A stretch of DNA of 64,000 bases, taken from positions 227,265 through 291,264 of the forward strand of contig NZ_LWBU01000011.1 of the NCBI RefSeq assembly GCF_001646665.1. The letters run 5' to 3'. Shown in pieces: positions 16,713 to 26,014 of this stretch. This stretch comes from Streptomyces noursei. Lineage in GTDB: Bacteria > Actinomycetota > Actinomycetes > Streptomycetales > Streptomycetaceae. A model generated the notes under the pieces. It was given only the letters and a program-made list of their open reading frames with translations, made no database searches and had not been told where the DNA came from. Made by a program: the position numbers and the translations under genes. Within the stretch, counting starts at the first letter, position 1. Each line of letters begins with the position of its first letter.

Positions 16713-17387
16713 ATGTCCATCCGCGTGATGCTCGTCGACGACCAGGTGCTGCTGCGCACCGGCTTCCGCATGGTGCTCGCCGCCCAGCCGGACATGGAGG
16801 TCGTGGCGGAGGCGGGCGACGGGGCGGAGGCCATCGAGATCCTCCGCTCCACGGCCGTGGACGTGGTCCTGATGGACGTCCGCATGCCGAGGCTCGACGG
16901 CGTCGAGGCGACCCGCCGCATCTGCGCCGCCCCGCAGCCGCCGAAGGTCCTCATCCTCACCACCTTCGACCTCGACGAGTACGCGTTCTCGGGGCTGAAG
17001 GCGGGCGCCAGCGGCTTCATGCTGAAGGACGTGCCCCCGGGCGAGCTGCTCAGCGCGATCCGCTCCGTGCACAGCGGCGACGCGGTCGTCGCGCCGTCGA
17101 CCACCCGGCGCCTCCTGGACCGCTTCTCGCCGATGCTCCCGGTCACCGGCAGCGAGCCGCGCGACAAGACGCTGGAGAAGCTGACCGAACGGGAGCGGGA
17201 GGTGATGATGCTGGTCGCCCAGGGCCTGTCGAACGGGGAGATCGCGGCCCGGCTGGTGCTGTCGGAGGCCACGGTCAAGACCCATGTGGGCCGCATCCTC
17301 ACCAAGCTGGCGCTCCGCGACCGCGTCCAGGTCGTGGTCCTCGCCTACGAGACGGGCCTCGTCCGGGCCGGCGGCGGAAACGTGTAG
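16713..17387 (+). CDS. NarL/LuxR-type response regulator
   Basis: 224-residue partner of the kinase. Receiver domain with acidic pair DD (residues 9-10), phospho-acceptor Asp55 in VVLMDVRMP, Thr in LILTTFD and Lys in FMLKDVPPG; C-terminal LuxR helix-turn-helix LTEREREVMMLVAQGLSN...VKTHVGRILTKL. ATG 16713 follows GAGGAA by five bases; the in-frame GTG 16701 lies upstream of that site. Target genes are not evident; the pair is followed on the opposite strand by an ArsR-type regulator. Confidence 0.95.
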   Translation: MSIRVMLVDDQVLLRTGFRMVLAAQPDMEVVAEAGDGAEAIEILRSTAVDVVLMDVRMPRLDGVEATRRICAAPQPPKVLILTTFDLDEYAFSGLKAGASGFMLKDVPPGELLSAIRSVHSGDAVVAPSTTRRLLDRFSPMLPVTGSEPRDKTLEKLTEREREVMMLVAQGLSNGEIAARLVLSEATVKTHVGRILTKLALRDRVQVVVLAYETGLVRAGGGNV

Positions 17388-17429
17388 CGGCGGCTGGACC
17401 GGGCACCGGCGCCCCGCACGCGCCACTCC

Positions 17430-18545
17430 CTAGCGCAGGACCGTCTCCAGGAAGTCGCTGCCGATGCGGGCCACCGCGGCCACGTCCAGCTGGTGCAGCA
17501 CGTACCGGCCGCGGCGCCGGGTCGTCACCAGGGAGGCCTTCTTGAGCACGGCCAGGTGGCGGGAGACCTCCGGCGAGGTGATGCCGTACGTCTCGGCCAG
17601 CTCGCCCGTCGTGTACGCGGCGCGCGCCAGCTGCCGGCACATCCGCATCCGCATGGGGTGGGCCAGGGCGTCCATGCGCAGCTGGAGCAGCTCCACGGAG
17701 GCCGGGCCGGGCAGCTCGGGGGCGCCGACCGGGTAGTGGACGACGGGGCGCCAGCCCGGGGCGTGCAGCACCATCAGATGGGGCCAGCCGAAGCTGGACG
17801 GCACGAACGTCACACCCGCCCCGACGGCGGGGTCGGCGGCGGTGGTCCGGCCGTTGGCGAGCTTGTCCACCTCGATGCGCTGCTGGGCGCCGCCGTCCTC
17901 GGAGAGCCCCAGCGTCACGGCGGGCGAGACCGCCCGGAGCGTCTCGGGCAGCCCCTTGCGGCGCAGCAGCTCCGTCTTGTGCCGGGCGTCCGCGGCGAGC
18001 GCGGGCGCGACCCTGCGCCAGGTGTCGGCGAAGAACGCCCGGTCGCAGTCCTCGAACAGCCGGCGCAGCCAGGCCCGTACGCCGGCGGGGTCGGCCAGCA
18101 GGCGGCGCGTGAAGTCCAGCTGCTTGGGCCCCCGGTTGGCGGCCAGCTCCAGGGCCCGCTCCGTGCGGACGGGGCCGCCGATCGCGTACTGCTCGGAGCA
18201 GGTGAACTCCAGTGCCGCGGTGACGAACCGGTCCTCGTCCAGCCGGTCCAGCAGGTCCAGCTCGTCGGCGAGGGTGGCGCCGGTGCGGCCGTCGCCGCCG
18301 CGGATGCCGGCGTACGGCATGAAGACGTCCGAGAAGCTGGTCGTCCAGAGGAAGTTCGCCTCGTGCAGCCGGTCGGCCAGGTCGGGCTTGAGGGCGGCGG
18401 AGGTGGCGGTCGCCCAGCCGTGCAGGCCCGGGTGGTGGCCGGGTTCGGCCAGCGCGTGCAGCGCCACGCCCAGCTCGGCGAGGGGCGACGGCTCGAAGAC
18501 GATGCGTTCGGGCGGCAGGCCCGTGATGTCGATGATCACGCTCAC
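17430..18545 (-). CDS. DUF5937/ArsR-type transcriptional regulator
   Basis: 371 residues. The long N-terminal part (about 1-260) matches the DUF5937 ligand-like domain found in streptomycete regulators, beginning VIIDITGLPPERIVFEPSPLAEL. The C-terminal ~80 residues form an ArsR winged helix: LQLRMDALAHPMRMRMCRQL, GELAETYGITSPEVSRHLAVLKK, TTRRRGRYVLHQL. No clustered Cys that would suggest metal sensing. GTG 18545 chosen as the first start giving the conserved N-terminus; the ribosome-binding site is weak. Likely an autonomous repressor; target unknown. Confidence 0.85.
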   Translation of the reverse strand: MSVIIDITGLPPERIVFEPSPLAELGVALHALAEPGHHPGLHGWATATSAALKPDLADRLHEANFLWTTSFSDVFMPYAGIRGGDGRTGATLADELDLLDRLDEDRFVTAALEFTCSEQYAIGGPVRTERALELAANRGPKQLDFTRRLLADPAGVRAWLRRLFEDCDRAFFADTWRRVAPALAADARHKTELLRRKGLPETLRAVSPAVTLGLSEDGGAQQRIEVDKLANGRTTAADPAVGAGVTFVPSSFGWPHLMVLHAPGWRPVVHYPVGAPELPGPASVELLQLRMDALAHPMRMRMCRQLARAAYTTGELAETYGITSPEVSRHLAVLKKASLVTTRRRGRYVLHQLDVAAVARIGSDFLETVLR

Positions 18546-18644
18546 GCCCCCATGGTGAGGGGTGCGGCGGCGGACCTCGCGCCGATTGACGGGCCTCGTC
18601 AATCCACGCGCCGGTGCCGGACGGGCGGGCGGAGGGTGGGACGC

Positions 18645-18827
18645 ATGAACGCCCTGCACCAGCACATGATCGACGCCTACCGGGCCGCCCGGCACGGCGA
18701 GGAGCCCCCGCCGCCCCCCGGCCGCGACGACCTGGCGGCCCTCCGGGCGGCCCGCGACCACCACCTGCGCCGCTCCCGCGCGGGGGACCGGTCCACAGGC
18801 TGTGGACAGGGAGGTAGCCCCGCGTAA
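18645..18827 (+). CDS. small conserved protein, 60 residues
   Basis: ATG 18645 is preceded by GGAGG at 18631-18635, and third-position GC bias fits a real gene. The protein starts MNALHQHMIDAYRAARHGE, has a Pro run (EEPPPPPGRDD), then an Arg/Ala-rich helix and a short C-terminal tail. No membrane segment or known domain. It sits between a leftward regulator and the pantothenate operon. I recall similar small proteins at this place in other streptomycetes, but have no function to offer. Confidence 0.6.
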   Translation: MNALHQHMIDAYRAARHGEEPPPPPGRDDLAALRAARDHHLRRSRAGDRSTGCGQGGSPA

Positions 18828-18894
18828 CGCTGGCGTAGCATGACGAGAAATCGTCCGGTACCCCCCGCGGACTGGAACGGAAGGCCGTCGACGC

Positions 18895-19896
18895 GTGAAC
18901 GCACCCGCACAACCCCGCCCCGCCCGGCTCTCCGTCGGCGTCGTCGGCGCCGGCCGGGTAGGACCCGCCCTCGCCGCCGCGCTGCGGCTCGCCGGGCACC
19001 GCCCCGTGGCCGTCTCCGGCGTGTCCGACGCGTCCCGCCGCCGCGCCGCCGAGCTGCTGCCGGACGTCCCGCTGGTGCCGCCCGCCCAGGTCCTGGAGCG
19101 CGCCGAGCTGGTGCTGCTCACCGTCCCGGACGACGCCCTGCCCGGCCTGGTCCAGGGGCTGGCCGAGACCGGCGCCGTACGCCCCGGGCAGCTGCTGGTC
19201 CACACCTCCGGGCGGTACGGCACGGCGGTGCTCGACCCCGCCCGCCGGGCCGGCGCCCTCCCGCTCGCCCTGCACCCGGCGATGACGTTCACCGGCACGA
19301 GCGTCGACGTCGACCGGCTCGCCGGGTGCTCGTTCGGCGTCACGGCCCCCGAGGAGCTGCGGCTGGCCGCCGAGGCCCTGGTGATCGAGATGGGCGGCGA
19401 GCCCGAGTGGATCGAGGAAGCGGCCCGCCCGCTCTACCACGCGGCCCTCGCCCTGGGGGCGAACCACCTGGTCACCCTGGTCGCCCAGTCCATGGAGCTG
19501 CTCCGGCAGGCCGGCGTCGCCGCCCCGGACCGGATGCTCGGTCCGCTCCTGGGCGCGGCCCTGGACAACGCCCTGCGCTCGGGTGACGCCGCCCTGACCG
19601 GCCCCGTCGCCCGCGGTGACGCGGGCACCGTCGCCGCGCACGTGGCGGAGCTGCGCAAGCACGCGCCCGCCACCGTCGCCGGGTACCTGGCCATGGCCCG
19701 TACGACCGCGGACCGCGCACTCGCGCACGGACTGCTCAAGCCGGAGCTCGCGGAGGACCTGCTCGGCGTCCTCGCGGACGGCTCCGCCGGCCCGGGCGGC
19801 CCCACCGGCCCCACCGACACCGACCGACCCACCGGCCCCACCGACCCCAGCAGTCCGGGCGGACCCGCCGGGCCGGAAGGAGACAGCGGCCGATGA
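18895..19896 (+). CDS. DUF2520 Rossmann-fold oxidoreductase heading the pantothenate operon
   Basis: 333 residues. N-terminal NAD(P)-binding fold with [17 protein letters not shown] (residues ~13-29), middle segment [11 protein letters not shown] typical of the DUF2520/Rossmann-like family, and an all-helical C-terminal dimerisation domain as in ketopantoate and proline-type reductases. The last ~45 residues are a collagen-like Gly/Pro/Thr tail absent from the fold. GTG 18895 with GGAAGG upstream. Its stop overlaps panC (ATGA), so it is translationally coupled to pantothenate synthesis and may be the ketopantoate reductase of this organism; see findings. Confidence 0.85.
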   Translation: MNAPAQPRPARLSVGVVGAGRVGPALAAALRLAGHRPVAVSGVSDASRRRAAELLPDVPLVPPAQVLERAELVLLTVPDDALPGLVQGLAETGAVRPGQLLVHTSGRYGTAVLDPARRAGALPLALHPAMTFTGTSVDVDRLAGCSFGVTAPEELRLAAEALVIEMGGEPEWIEEAARPLYHAALALGANHLVTLVAQSMELLRQAGVAAPDRMLGPLLGAALDNALRSGDAALTGPVARGDAGTVAAHVAELRKHAPATVAGYLAMARTTADRALAHGLLKPELAEDLLGVLADGSAGPGGPTGPTDTDRPTGPTDPSSPGGPAGPEGDSGR

Positions 19897-20906
19897 GCAC
19901 CGCCTTCGAACTGATCCCCACGCGCGAGGACCTCGAGTACGTCCTCGATCACTTCGCCCCCCGCGGCCGCACCGCCGTCGTGATGACCATGGGCGCCCTC
20001 CACGAGGGCCACGCCACCCTGGTCCGCGCCGCCCGCGAGCACGTCGGCCGCGACGGCTACGTCCTGGTGACCGTGTTCGTCAATCCGCTGCAGTTCGGCG
20101 CGGGCGAGGACCTCGACCGCTACCCGCGCACCCTGGAAGCGGACCTCGCGACCGCCGAGCGGGCGGGCGCCGACGCCGTGTTCGCCCCGTCCGCCGACGA
20201 GGTCTACCCGGGCGGGCAGCCCCAGGTGCGGATCACCGCCGGCCCCATGGGGGAGCGGCTGGAGGGCGCCTCGCGCCCCGGCCACTTCGACGGCATGCTC
20301 ACCGTCGTCGCCAAGCTGCTGCACCTCACCCGCCCCGACGTGGCGTTCTTCGGCCAGAAGGATGCCCAGCAGCTCGCCCTGATCCGGCGCATGGTGCGCG
20401 ACCTGAACTTCCCGGTCGAGATCGTCGGCGTGCCGACGGTCCGCGAGCCCGACGGCCTGGCCCTGTCCAGCCGCAACCGGTACCTCTCGCACCGCGAGCG
20501 CCGTACGGCCCTCGCCCTGTCGGCCGCCCTGTTCGCCGCCCGCGACCGGCTCGCCGCCCAGACGGCGCTGCTGGCCCGCGCCGAGACGCTGCCCGCCTCC
20601 GAGGGCCGCGCCGAGGCCCTGTCCCGGATCGGCGAGGCCCGTGCCGCGGCCGACGCCCACGCGGTGGCGGCGGCCGTCCCGGGCGGCGGCGCCCACGCGG
20701 TTCGGGCGGCGGCCCGCGCGGTACTCGACGAGGCGGCGAAGGCCGACCCGCCGCTGCTCCTGGACTACGTGGCGCTGGTGGACCCCGCCGACTTCACCGA
20801 CGTCCCCGACGACCACACCGGCGAGGCGGTCCTCGCCGTCGCCGCGAAGGTCGGCACCACCCGGCTGATCGACAACCTCCCCCTCACCTTCGGAGCCCCC
20901 GCATGA
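19893..20906 (+). CDS. panC: pantothenate synthetase
   Basis: PanC joins pantoate and beta-alanine through a pantoyl-adenylate intermediate. 337 residues, ~50 longer than the E. coli enzyme owing to an Ala-rich insertion near residues 215-275. Signatures: [10 protein letters not shown] (residues 31-40, HIGH-like), [35 protein letters not shown], and [11 protein letters not shown] (KMSKS-like). GGAAGGAG at 19874-19881 precedes the ATG. ATGA overlaps with both the upstream DUF2520 gene and downstream nadB, indicating one coupled polycistron. Confidence 0.97.
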   Translation: MSTAFELIPTREDLEYVLDHFAPRGRTAVVMTMGALHEGHATLVRAAREHVGRDGYVLVTVFVNPLQFGAGEDLDRYPRTLEADLATAERAGADAVFAPSADEVYPGGQPQVRITAGPMGERLEGASRPGHFDGMLTVVAKLLHLTRPDVAFFGQKDAQQLALIRRMVRDLNFPVEIVGVPTVREPDGLALSSRNRYLSHRERRTALALSAALFAARDRLAAQTALLARAETLPASEGRAEALSRIGEARAAADAHAVAAAVPGGGAHAVRAAARAVLDEAAKADPPLLLDYVALVDPADFTDVPDDHTGEAVLAVAAKVGTTRLIDNLPLTFGAPA

Positions 20907-22588
20907 CCGGCATACGCCTCCAGGCCCCCGCCCCCGGCTGGTCGATCGACGCCGACGTCGTCGTCGTCGGCTCCGGGGTCGCGGGCCTGACCGCCGCACT
21001 GCGCTGCACGGCCGCCGGGCTGCGTACCGTCGTCGTCACCAAGGCCCGCCTGGACGACGGCTCCACCCGGTGGGCGCAGGGCGGCATCGCGGCGGCCCTG
21101 GGCGAGGGCGACACCCCCGAGCAGCACCTCGACGACACCCTGGTCGCCGGCGCGGGCCTGTGCGACGAGGAGGCCGTACGCCTGCTGGTCACCGAGGGCC
21201 CCGACGCGGTGCGCCGCCTGATCGAGACCGGCGCCCGGTTCGACACCGACGCCTCCGGCACCATCGAGCTCACCCGCGAGGGCGGCCACCACCGCCGCCG
21301 CATCGCCCACGCGGGCGGCGACGCGACGGGCGCCGAGATCTCCCGCGCGCTCGTCGACGCGGTGCGCGACCGTGCCGTGCGCACCATCGAGAACGCGCTG
21401 GTCCTGGACCTGCTCACCGACTCCGAGGGCCGCACGGCCGGCGTCACCCTGCACGTCATGGGCGAGGGCCAGCACGACGGCGTCGGCGCCGTGCACGCCC
21501 CCGCCGTGGTCCTCGCCACCGGCGGCATGGGCCAGGTCTTCTCCGCGACGACCAACCCGGCCGTCTCCACCGGCGACGGCGTCGCCCTCGCGCTGCGGGC
21601 CGGCGCCGAGGTCAGCGACCTGGAGTTCGTCCAGTTCCACCCGACGGTCCTCTTCCTCGGCCCGGACGCCGAGGGACAGCAGCCCCTCGTCTCCGAGGCG
21701 GTACGCGGCGAGGGCGCCCACCTGGTCGACGCGGACGGCGTCCGGTTCATGGTGGGGCAGCACGAGCTGGCCGAGCTGGCCCCGCGCGACATCGTCGCCA
21801 AGGGCATCATGCGCCGCATGCGCGAGCAGGGCGCCCGCCACATGTACCTCGACGCCCGCCACTTCGGGGCCGCCATGTGGGAGTCCCGCTTCCCCACGAT
21901 CCTCGCCGCCTGCCGCGCCCACGGCATCGACCCGGTGACGCAGCCCATCCCCGTTGCGCCGGCCGCCCACTACGCCTCCGGCGGCGTCCGCACCGACCTG
22001 CACGGCCGCACGACCGTCCCCGGGCTGTACGCGTGCGGCGAGGTGGCCTGCACGGGCGTCCACGGCGCCAACCGGCTGGCGTCCAACTCGCTCCTGGAGG
22101 GCCTGGTCTTCGCCGAGCGCATCGCCGACGACATCGCCGCCTCCCCGGCGCGGGCCGGCGCCCCCGTCGCGCACCCGGCACCCCGCCCCCTGCCGCTCCT
22201 GGACCCCGCCGCCCGCGCCCGCGTCCAGCACGTCATGACCGCCGGCGCCGGGGTGCTGCGGTCCGCCGCGAGCCTCGCGGAGGCCGCGGACGCCCTGGAT
22301 GCGGTGCACGCCGAGGCGCTGAACGACGCCGGCAAGGCCGCCGAGCCGGGCGTCGAGTCCTGGGAGACCACCAACCTGCTCTGCGTGGCCCGCGTGCTGG
22401 TGGCGGCCGCCCGGCGCCGCGAGGAGACCCGCGGCTGCCACTGGCGCGAGGACCGCCCCGACCGCGACGACACCGCCTGGCGCCGCCACCTGGTGGTGCG
22501 CCTCGGCCCGGACCGGGCCCTGGACGTCCGGCCCACCGACACCCAAGACTTCCCCCCGACCGACGCCGACGCCCCCAGGGAGCCGTAA
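20903..22588 (+). CDS. nadB: L-aspartate oxidase
   Basis: NadB oxidises L-aspartate to iminoaspartate, the substrate of quinolinate synthase NadA. 561 residues. FAD-binding start [29 protein letters not shown], the active-site stretch [18 protein letters not shown], and [25 protein letters not shown] with [16 protein letters not shown] are all present, which favours NadB over succinate dehydrogenase. ATG overlaps the panC stop. nadA is not in the window. nadC follows two bases after the stop. Confidence 0.95.
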   Translation: MTGIRLQAPAPGWSIDADVVVVGSGVAGLTAALRCTAAGLRTVVVTKARLDDGSTRWAQGGIAAALGEGDTPEQHLDDTLVAGAGLCDEEAVRLLVTEGPDAVRRLIETGARFDTDASGTIELTREGGHHRRRIAHAGGDATGAEISRALVDAVRDRAVRTIENALVLDLLTDSEGRTAGVTLHVMGEGQHDGVGAVHAPAVVLATGGMGQVFSATTNPAVSTGDGVALALRAGAEVSDLEFVQFHPTVLFLGPDAEGQQPLVSEAVRGEGAHLVDADGVRFMVGQHELAELAPRDIVAKGIMRRMREQGARHMYLDARHFGAAMWESRFPTILAACRAHGIDPVTQPIPVAPAAHYASGGVRTDLHGRTTVPGLYACGEVACTGVHGANRLASNSLLEGLVFAERIADDIAASPARAGAPVAHPAPRPLPLLDPAARARVQHVMTAGAGVLRSAASLAEAADALDAVHAEALNDAGKAAEPGVESWETTNLLCVARVLVAAARRREETRGCHWREDRPDRDDTAWRRHLVVRLGPDRALDVRPTDTQDFPPTDADAPREP

Positions 22589-22590
22589 CC

Positions 22591-23613
22591 GTGAGCACGC
22601 CCGAAGAACGCCCGCAGCCCGTGGACGTACCCCTGATCAACATCAGCGCCCCGGCCGGCCAGGCCGTCGGCGGCTGCGGCGACGGGTGCGGCTGCGGTGG
22701 CGACGACGAGGTGTACGAGTGCGGGCTCGACCCGGCGCTCGCCGCGCTTCTGGTGAACGCCGGCCTCGACCCCGTGCTCGTCGAGGACGTGGCGTACCGC
22801 GCCATCGAGGAGGACCTGGACGGCGGGGTGGACGTGACGTCCGCCGCGACCGTCCCCGAGGACGCCGTCGCGACCGGTGACTTCACCGCGCGCGAGGCGG
22901 GCGTCGTCGCCGGCATCCACGTCGCCGAGGCGATCCTGTCGGTCGTCTGCACCGAGGAGTTCGCGGTCGAGCGGCACGTGGCGGACGGCGACCGCGTCGA
23001 GGCGGGCCAGAAGCTGCTGTCGGTCACCACCCGCACCCGCGACCTGCTCACCGGCGAGCGCAGCGCGCTGAACATCATGTGCCGCCTGTCCGGCATCGCC
23101 ACCGCCACGCGCGCGTGGGCGGACGCCCTGGAGGGGTACAAGGCGCGGGTCCGCGACACCCGCAAGACCACGCCCGGCCTGCGCTCCCTGGAGAAGTACG
23201 CGGTCCGCTGCGGCGGCGGCGTCAACCACCGCATGTCGCTGTCCGACGCGGCGCTCGTCAAGGACAACCACGTGATCGCCGCGGGCGGCGTCGCCCAGGC
23301 CTTCAAGGCCGTACGGGAGGCCTTCCCCGAGGTGCCGATCGAGGTCGAGGTGGACACCCTGCACCAGGTCCGCGAGGTCCTGGACGCGGGTGCCGACCTG
23401 ATCCTGCTGGACAACTTCACGCCCGCGGAGACGGAGGAGGCCGTCACGCTCGTCGCGGGACGGGCCGTGCTGGAGTCCTCGGGCCGCCTGACGCTGGAGA
23501 ACGCCGCCGCGTACGCCGCGACCGGCGTCGACTACCTGGCGGTGGGCGCCCTCACCCACTCGTCCCCGATCCTCGACATCGGCCTCGACCTGCGAGAGGC
23601 GGAGCAGGGCTGA
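22591..23613 (+). CDS. nadC: nicotinate-nucleotide (quinolinate) pyrophosphorylase with Cys-rich N-terminal extension
   Basis: NadC converts quinolinate and PRPP to nicotinate mononucleotide. 340 residues, ~50 more than usual. Core signatures: EDLDGGVDVTSAATVP, RDTRKTTPGLRSLEKYAV, GGGVNHRMSLSDAALVKDNH, VEVDTLHQ and LILLDNFTP. The extra N-terminus holds Cys29, Cys33, Cys35 and Cys44 in a Gly/Asp-rich setting, resembling a small metal site. GTG 22591 has AGGGAG eight bases upstream. The stop overlaps coaX by one base (TGATG). Confidence 0.95.
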   Translation: MSTPEERPQPVDVPLINISAPAGQAVGGCGDGCGCGGDDEVYECGLDPALAALLVNAGLDPVLVEDVAYRAIEEDLDGGVDVTSAATVPEDAVATGDFTAREAGVVAGIHVAEAILSVVCTEEFAVERHVADGDRVEAGQKLLSVTTRTRDLLTGERSALNIMCRLSGIATATRAWADALEGYKARVRDTRKTTPGLRSLEKYAVRCGGGVNHRMSLSDAALVKDNHVIAAGGVAQAFKAVREAFPEVPIEVEVDTLHQVREVLDAGADLILLDNFTPAETEEAVTLVAGRAVLESSGRLTLENAAAYAATGVDYLAVGALTHSSPILDIGLDLREAEQG

Positions 23614-24419
23614 TGCTGCTCACGATCGACGCGGGCAACACCCACACGGTCCTGGGCCTGTTCGACGGCGCGGAGATCGTCGAGCACTGGCGCATCTCCA
23701 CCGACGCGCGCCGCACCGCCGACGAGCTGGCCGTCCTCCTCCAGGGCCTGATGGGGATGCACCCGCTGCTCGGCGACGAGCTGGGCGACGGCATCGACGG
23801 CATCGCGATCTGCTCGACGGTCCCGTCCGTGCTCCACGAGCTGCGCGAGGTCACCCGGCGGTACTACGGCGACGTCCCGGCCGTCCTCGTCGAGCCGGGC
23901 ATCAAGACGGGTGTGCCGATCCTGACGGACAACCCCAAGGAGGTCGGCGCCGACCGCATCGTGAACGCGGTCGCGGCGAACGAGCTGTACGGCGGTCCGG
24001 CGATCGTCGTGGACTTCGGTACGGCGACGACGTTCGACCCGATCAGCGTGCGCGGCGAGTACATCGGCGGGGTGATCGCCCCGGGCATCGAGATCTCCGT
24101 CGAGGCGCTCGGCGTCAAGGGCGCCCAGCTCCGCAAGATCGAACTGGCCCGCCCGCGGAGCGTGATCGGCAAGAACACGGTCGAGGCCATGCAGGCGGGC
24201 ATCGTCTACGGCTTCGCCGGCCAGGTCGACGGCATCGTCAGCCGTATGAAGCGCGAGCTCGTCGGCCGGGACGGCGACCCCTCGGACGTACGGGTCATCG
24301 CCACGGGCGGGCTGGCGCCGATGGTCCTCGGCGAGGCCAAGGAGATCGACGAGCACGAGCCGTGGCTGACGCTGATCGGCCTGCGCCTGGTCTACGAGCG
24401 CAACGTCTCCCGCATGTGA
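23613..24419 (+). CDS. coaX: type III pantothenate kinase
   Basis: CoaX phosphorylates pantothenate, the committed step to CoA; type III enzymes are ASKHA-fold and insensitive to CoA feedback. 268 residues. Motifs: LLTIDAGNTHTVLGLF (phosphate-1 loop with Asp6), EVGADRIVNAVAA, VVDFGTATTFD (phosphate-2), GGVIAPGIEISVEAL and VIATGGLAPM (adenosine motif). Last gene of the DUF2520-panC-nadB-nadC-coaX operon. Its final codons and stop have been duplicated in a 32-bp tandem array downstream. Confidence 0.96.
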   Translation: MLLTIDAGNTHTVLGLFDGAEIVEHWRISTDARRTADELAVLLQGLMGMHPLLGDELGDGIDGIAICSTVPSVLHELREVTRRYYGDVPAVLVEPGIKTGVPILTDNPKEVGADRIVNAVAANELYGGPAIVVDFGTATTFDPISVRGEYIGGVIAPGIEISVEALGVKGAQLRKIELARPRSVIGKNTVEAMQAGIVYGFAGQVDGIVSRMKRELVGRDGDPSDVRVIATGGLAPMVLGEAKEIDEHEPWLTLIGLRLVYERNVSRM

Positions 24420-24489
24420 CACCGCACGCCGCCCGACGTCCCCGCATGTGACACCGCACGCCGCCCGACGTCCCCGCATGTGACACCGC
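24410..24489. repeat. 32-bp tandem repeat copying the coaX stop
   Basis: Two full copies (24410-24441, 24442-24473) and half a third (24474-24489) of a 32-bp unit starting CCGCATGTGACACCG. Copy 1 begins inside coaX, so every copy carries the last codons CGC-ATG and TGA. The copies are identical over the full unit. The next ~115 bp up to the following gene are GC-rich, then turn AT-rich at 24570-24600. Confidence 0.9.
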
Positions 24490-24609
24490 CCCGCCCGCCG
24501 GCGGTCCTCCCCGCCCGCCGGGGGTCGGGCAGGCCGGGCGGGCCGTGCGCAACGCGCCCACAGGCATCCGTTAAACGAATTTTGTCTGATTAGACCGTAT
24601 TGTCATGCC

Positions 24610-25224
24610 ATGCCCACGCCCTACGGATCCCGCGGCGGCCTGGCGTTCGGCGCAGACGAGCTGCGTGTGCTCCGACGCGCCCTCGCCCATGCCCTCCACC
24701 CCACGCCCCTCGACGACGAAGACGTGCAGGACTGCCTGCGACTCGCCGGCTCCGTGGACGAGGCCGTCCGCGAAGCCGGCCGGATGCGGGCCTTCCTCCT
24801 CGCCGACCTCGCCCGGTACCGCGACGCGCTGCCCGGCTCGGCGGCCGGGTACCTGGAACTGCTCCAGGACGCCCTCGCCGCCGGCTACGACCCCCGCCCC
24901 GAGGATCTGGCGGCCCTCCGCGGCCTCAGCGGCAGCCCCGTCGGCGCCGCCCTCCTGGCGCGGTGCCGGACGCTGGCCGAGCACTCCGTGCGGGCCCGGC
25001 TGGCCGGACGGCACGTCGCCCCCGCACCGCGCACCCGGCTGCTGGCCCTCCCCGGCGGGCGCGCCGCCGCGGCGGACGAGCCCGAGCCGCGCCCGGCGAA
25101 GCCCGCCCCGGGGCCGGCGCCCACCCCGCCGCCGTCCGACCGCCCGGTGCCCAAGCCCTCCGAGGTGTTCCCGCCCCGCCGCCGCCCCGCCGCGCCCCCG
25201 CCCGAGGAACGCGCCGCCGGCTAG
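24610..25224 (+). CDS. conserved actinobacterial protein of unknown function, 204 residues
   Basis: Soluble protein with a predicted all-helical N-terminal ~140 residues (DELRVLRRALAHAL, VDEAVREAGRMRAFLLADLARYR, LLQDALAAGYDPRPEDLAALR) and a disordered Pro/Ala/Arg C-terminus. No recognised domain. TATTGT at 24598-24603 lies six bases before ATG 24610 and no ribosome-binding site is seen, suggesting a leaderless mRNA. It is followed closely by a small membrane protein that has its own leaderless-type start. Confidence 0.8.
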   Translation: MPTPYGSRGGLAFGADELRVLRRALAHALHPTPLDDEDVQDCLRLAGSVDEAVREAGRMRAFLLADLARYRDALPGSAAGYLELLQDALAAGYDPRPEDLAALRGLSGSPVGAALLARCRTLAEHSVRARLAGRHVAPAPRTRLLALPGGRAAAADEPEPRPAKPAPGPAPTPPPSDRPVPKPSEVFPPRRRPAAPPPEERAAG

Positions 25225-25237
25225 CTACCCTGGATCC

Positions 25238-25426
25238 ATGGAATACGTATCCGCGCTCCTGCCCCCCGTGGTGATGGCCGCCTTCTTCACCGCGCTCGTG
25301 GTGACGATCGTCAAGAGCCAGGGCGGCCCGAACAAGGCCAAGGAGGACGCGGTCGTGGACGCGGCGTTCGCCCGCGCCGAGGCCACCCGCCAGGCGGACG
25401 GCAGCGCCGAGCCCAGCGGCGCCTGA
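25238..25426 (+). CDS. small single-span membrane protein, 62 residues
   Basis: MEYVSALLPPVVMAAFFTAL opens a single N-terminal membrane helix (about residues 8-26); a charged cytoplasmic tail follows (KSQGGPNKAKEDAVVDAAF, then Glu/Ala-rich). Third-position GC bias supports coding. TACCCT at 25226-25231 is six bases before the ATG. A textbook terminator follows 41 bp after the stop. Probably conserved in streptomycetes; function unknown. Confidence 0.75.
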   Translation: MEYVSALLPPVVMAAFFTALVVTIVKSQGGPNKAKEDAVVDAAFARAEATRQADGSAEPSGA

Positions 25427-25467
25427 CCGCTCGCTCCCGCACCCGCACCGCACCCGTACCAGCGCCG

Positions 25468-25501
25468 AGGGCGTACGACCCACCCGTCGTACGCCCTTTT
25501 T
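25468..25501 (+). terminator. intrinsic terminator with T-tract
   Basis: Perfect 12-bp stem AGGGCGTACGAC (25468-25479), loop CCACCC, GTCGTACGCCCT (25486-25497), followed by a T run (25497-25501). It ends the transcript of the small membrane protein. Confidence 0.93.
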
Positions 25502-25549
25502 GCTCCGTCAATAGCCAGTTATTCGGACATCTCCCACTATGGTGAAGAT

Positions 25550-26005
25550 GTGCCCCGTCAATTGGGAGAGCTGGAAGACGCCGTCATGACGCGCGTCTGG
25601 CAATGGAACCGGCCCGTCACCGTCCGGGAAGTCCTGGAGGATCTCCAGCAGGAACGGTCCATCGCCTACACGACCGTCATGACCGTAATGGACAATCTCC
25701 ATCAGAAGGGCTGGGTGCGCCGGGAAGTCTCGGGCCGCGCCTATCGATATACGGCGGTCTCCACCCGCGCCGCCTACTCGGCCGCACTGATGAACGAGGC
25801 CTGGTCGAAGAGCGACAACCCCGCCGCCGCACTCGTGGCCTTCTTCGGCATGATGTCCGCGGAGCAACGCGAGGCCCTCAACGACGCGGTCCGCATCGTC
25901 CAGCGGGACACCCCCGAACAGGGCGGCGAAGAACCGCGGGAAGAACCGCGGGAAGAACCGTCGGCGGGCGAGGCCGCCGAGGGGGAGGCGGGGGCGGGGC
26001 GATAA
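25550..26005 (+). CDS. BlaI/MecI/CopY-type transcriptional repressor
   Basis: 151 residues. Winged-helix core typical of the BlaI/PenR family: QLGELEDAVMTRVWQWNRPVT at the N-terminus, REVLEDLQQERSIAYTTVMTVM (recognition helix region) and LHQKGWVRREVSGRAYRYTAV; then a dimerisation tail. The last ~30 residues are Glu-rich and encoded by a 12-bp tandem repeat (25928-25960) giving EEPREEPREEPS. No BlaR1-type sensor protease is adjacent. GTG 25550 follows TATGGT (25538-25543) by six bases, a leaderless arrangement. Targets unknown; such orphan BlaI proteins often control beta-lactam or respiratory genes elsewhere. Confidence 0.9.
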   Translation: MPRQLGELEDAVMTRVWQWNRPVTVREVLEDLQQERSIAYTTVMTVMDNLHQKGWVRREVSGRAYRYTAVSTRAAYSAALMNEAWSKSDNPAAALVAFFGMMSAEQREALNDAVRIVQRDTPEQGGEEPREEPREEPSAGEAAEGEAGAGR

Positions 26006-26014
26006 CGTCCAGCC

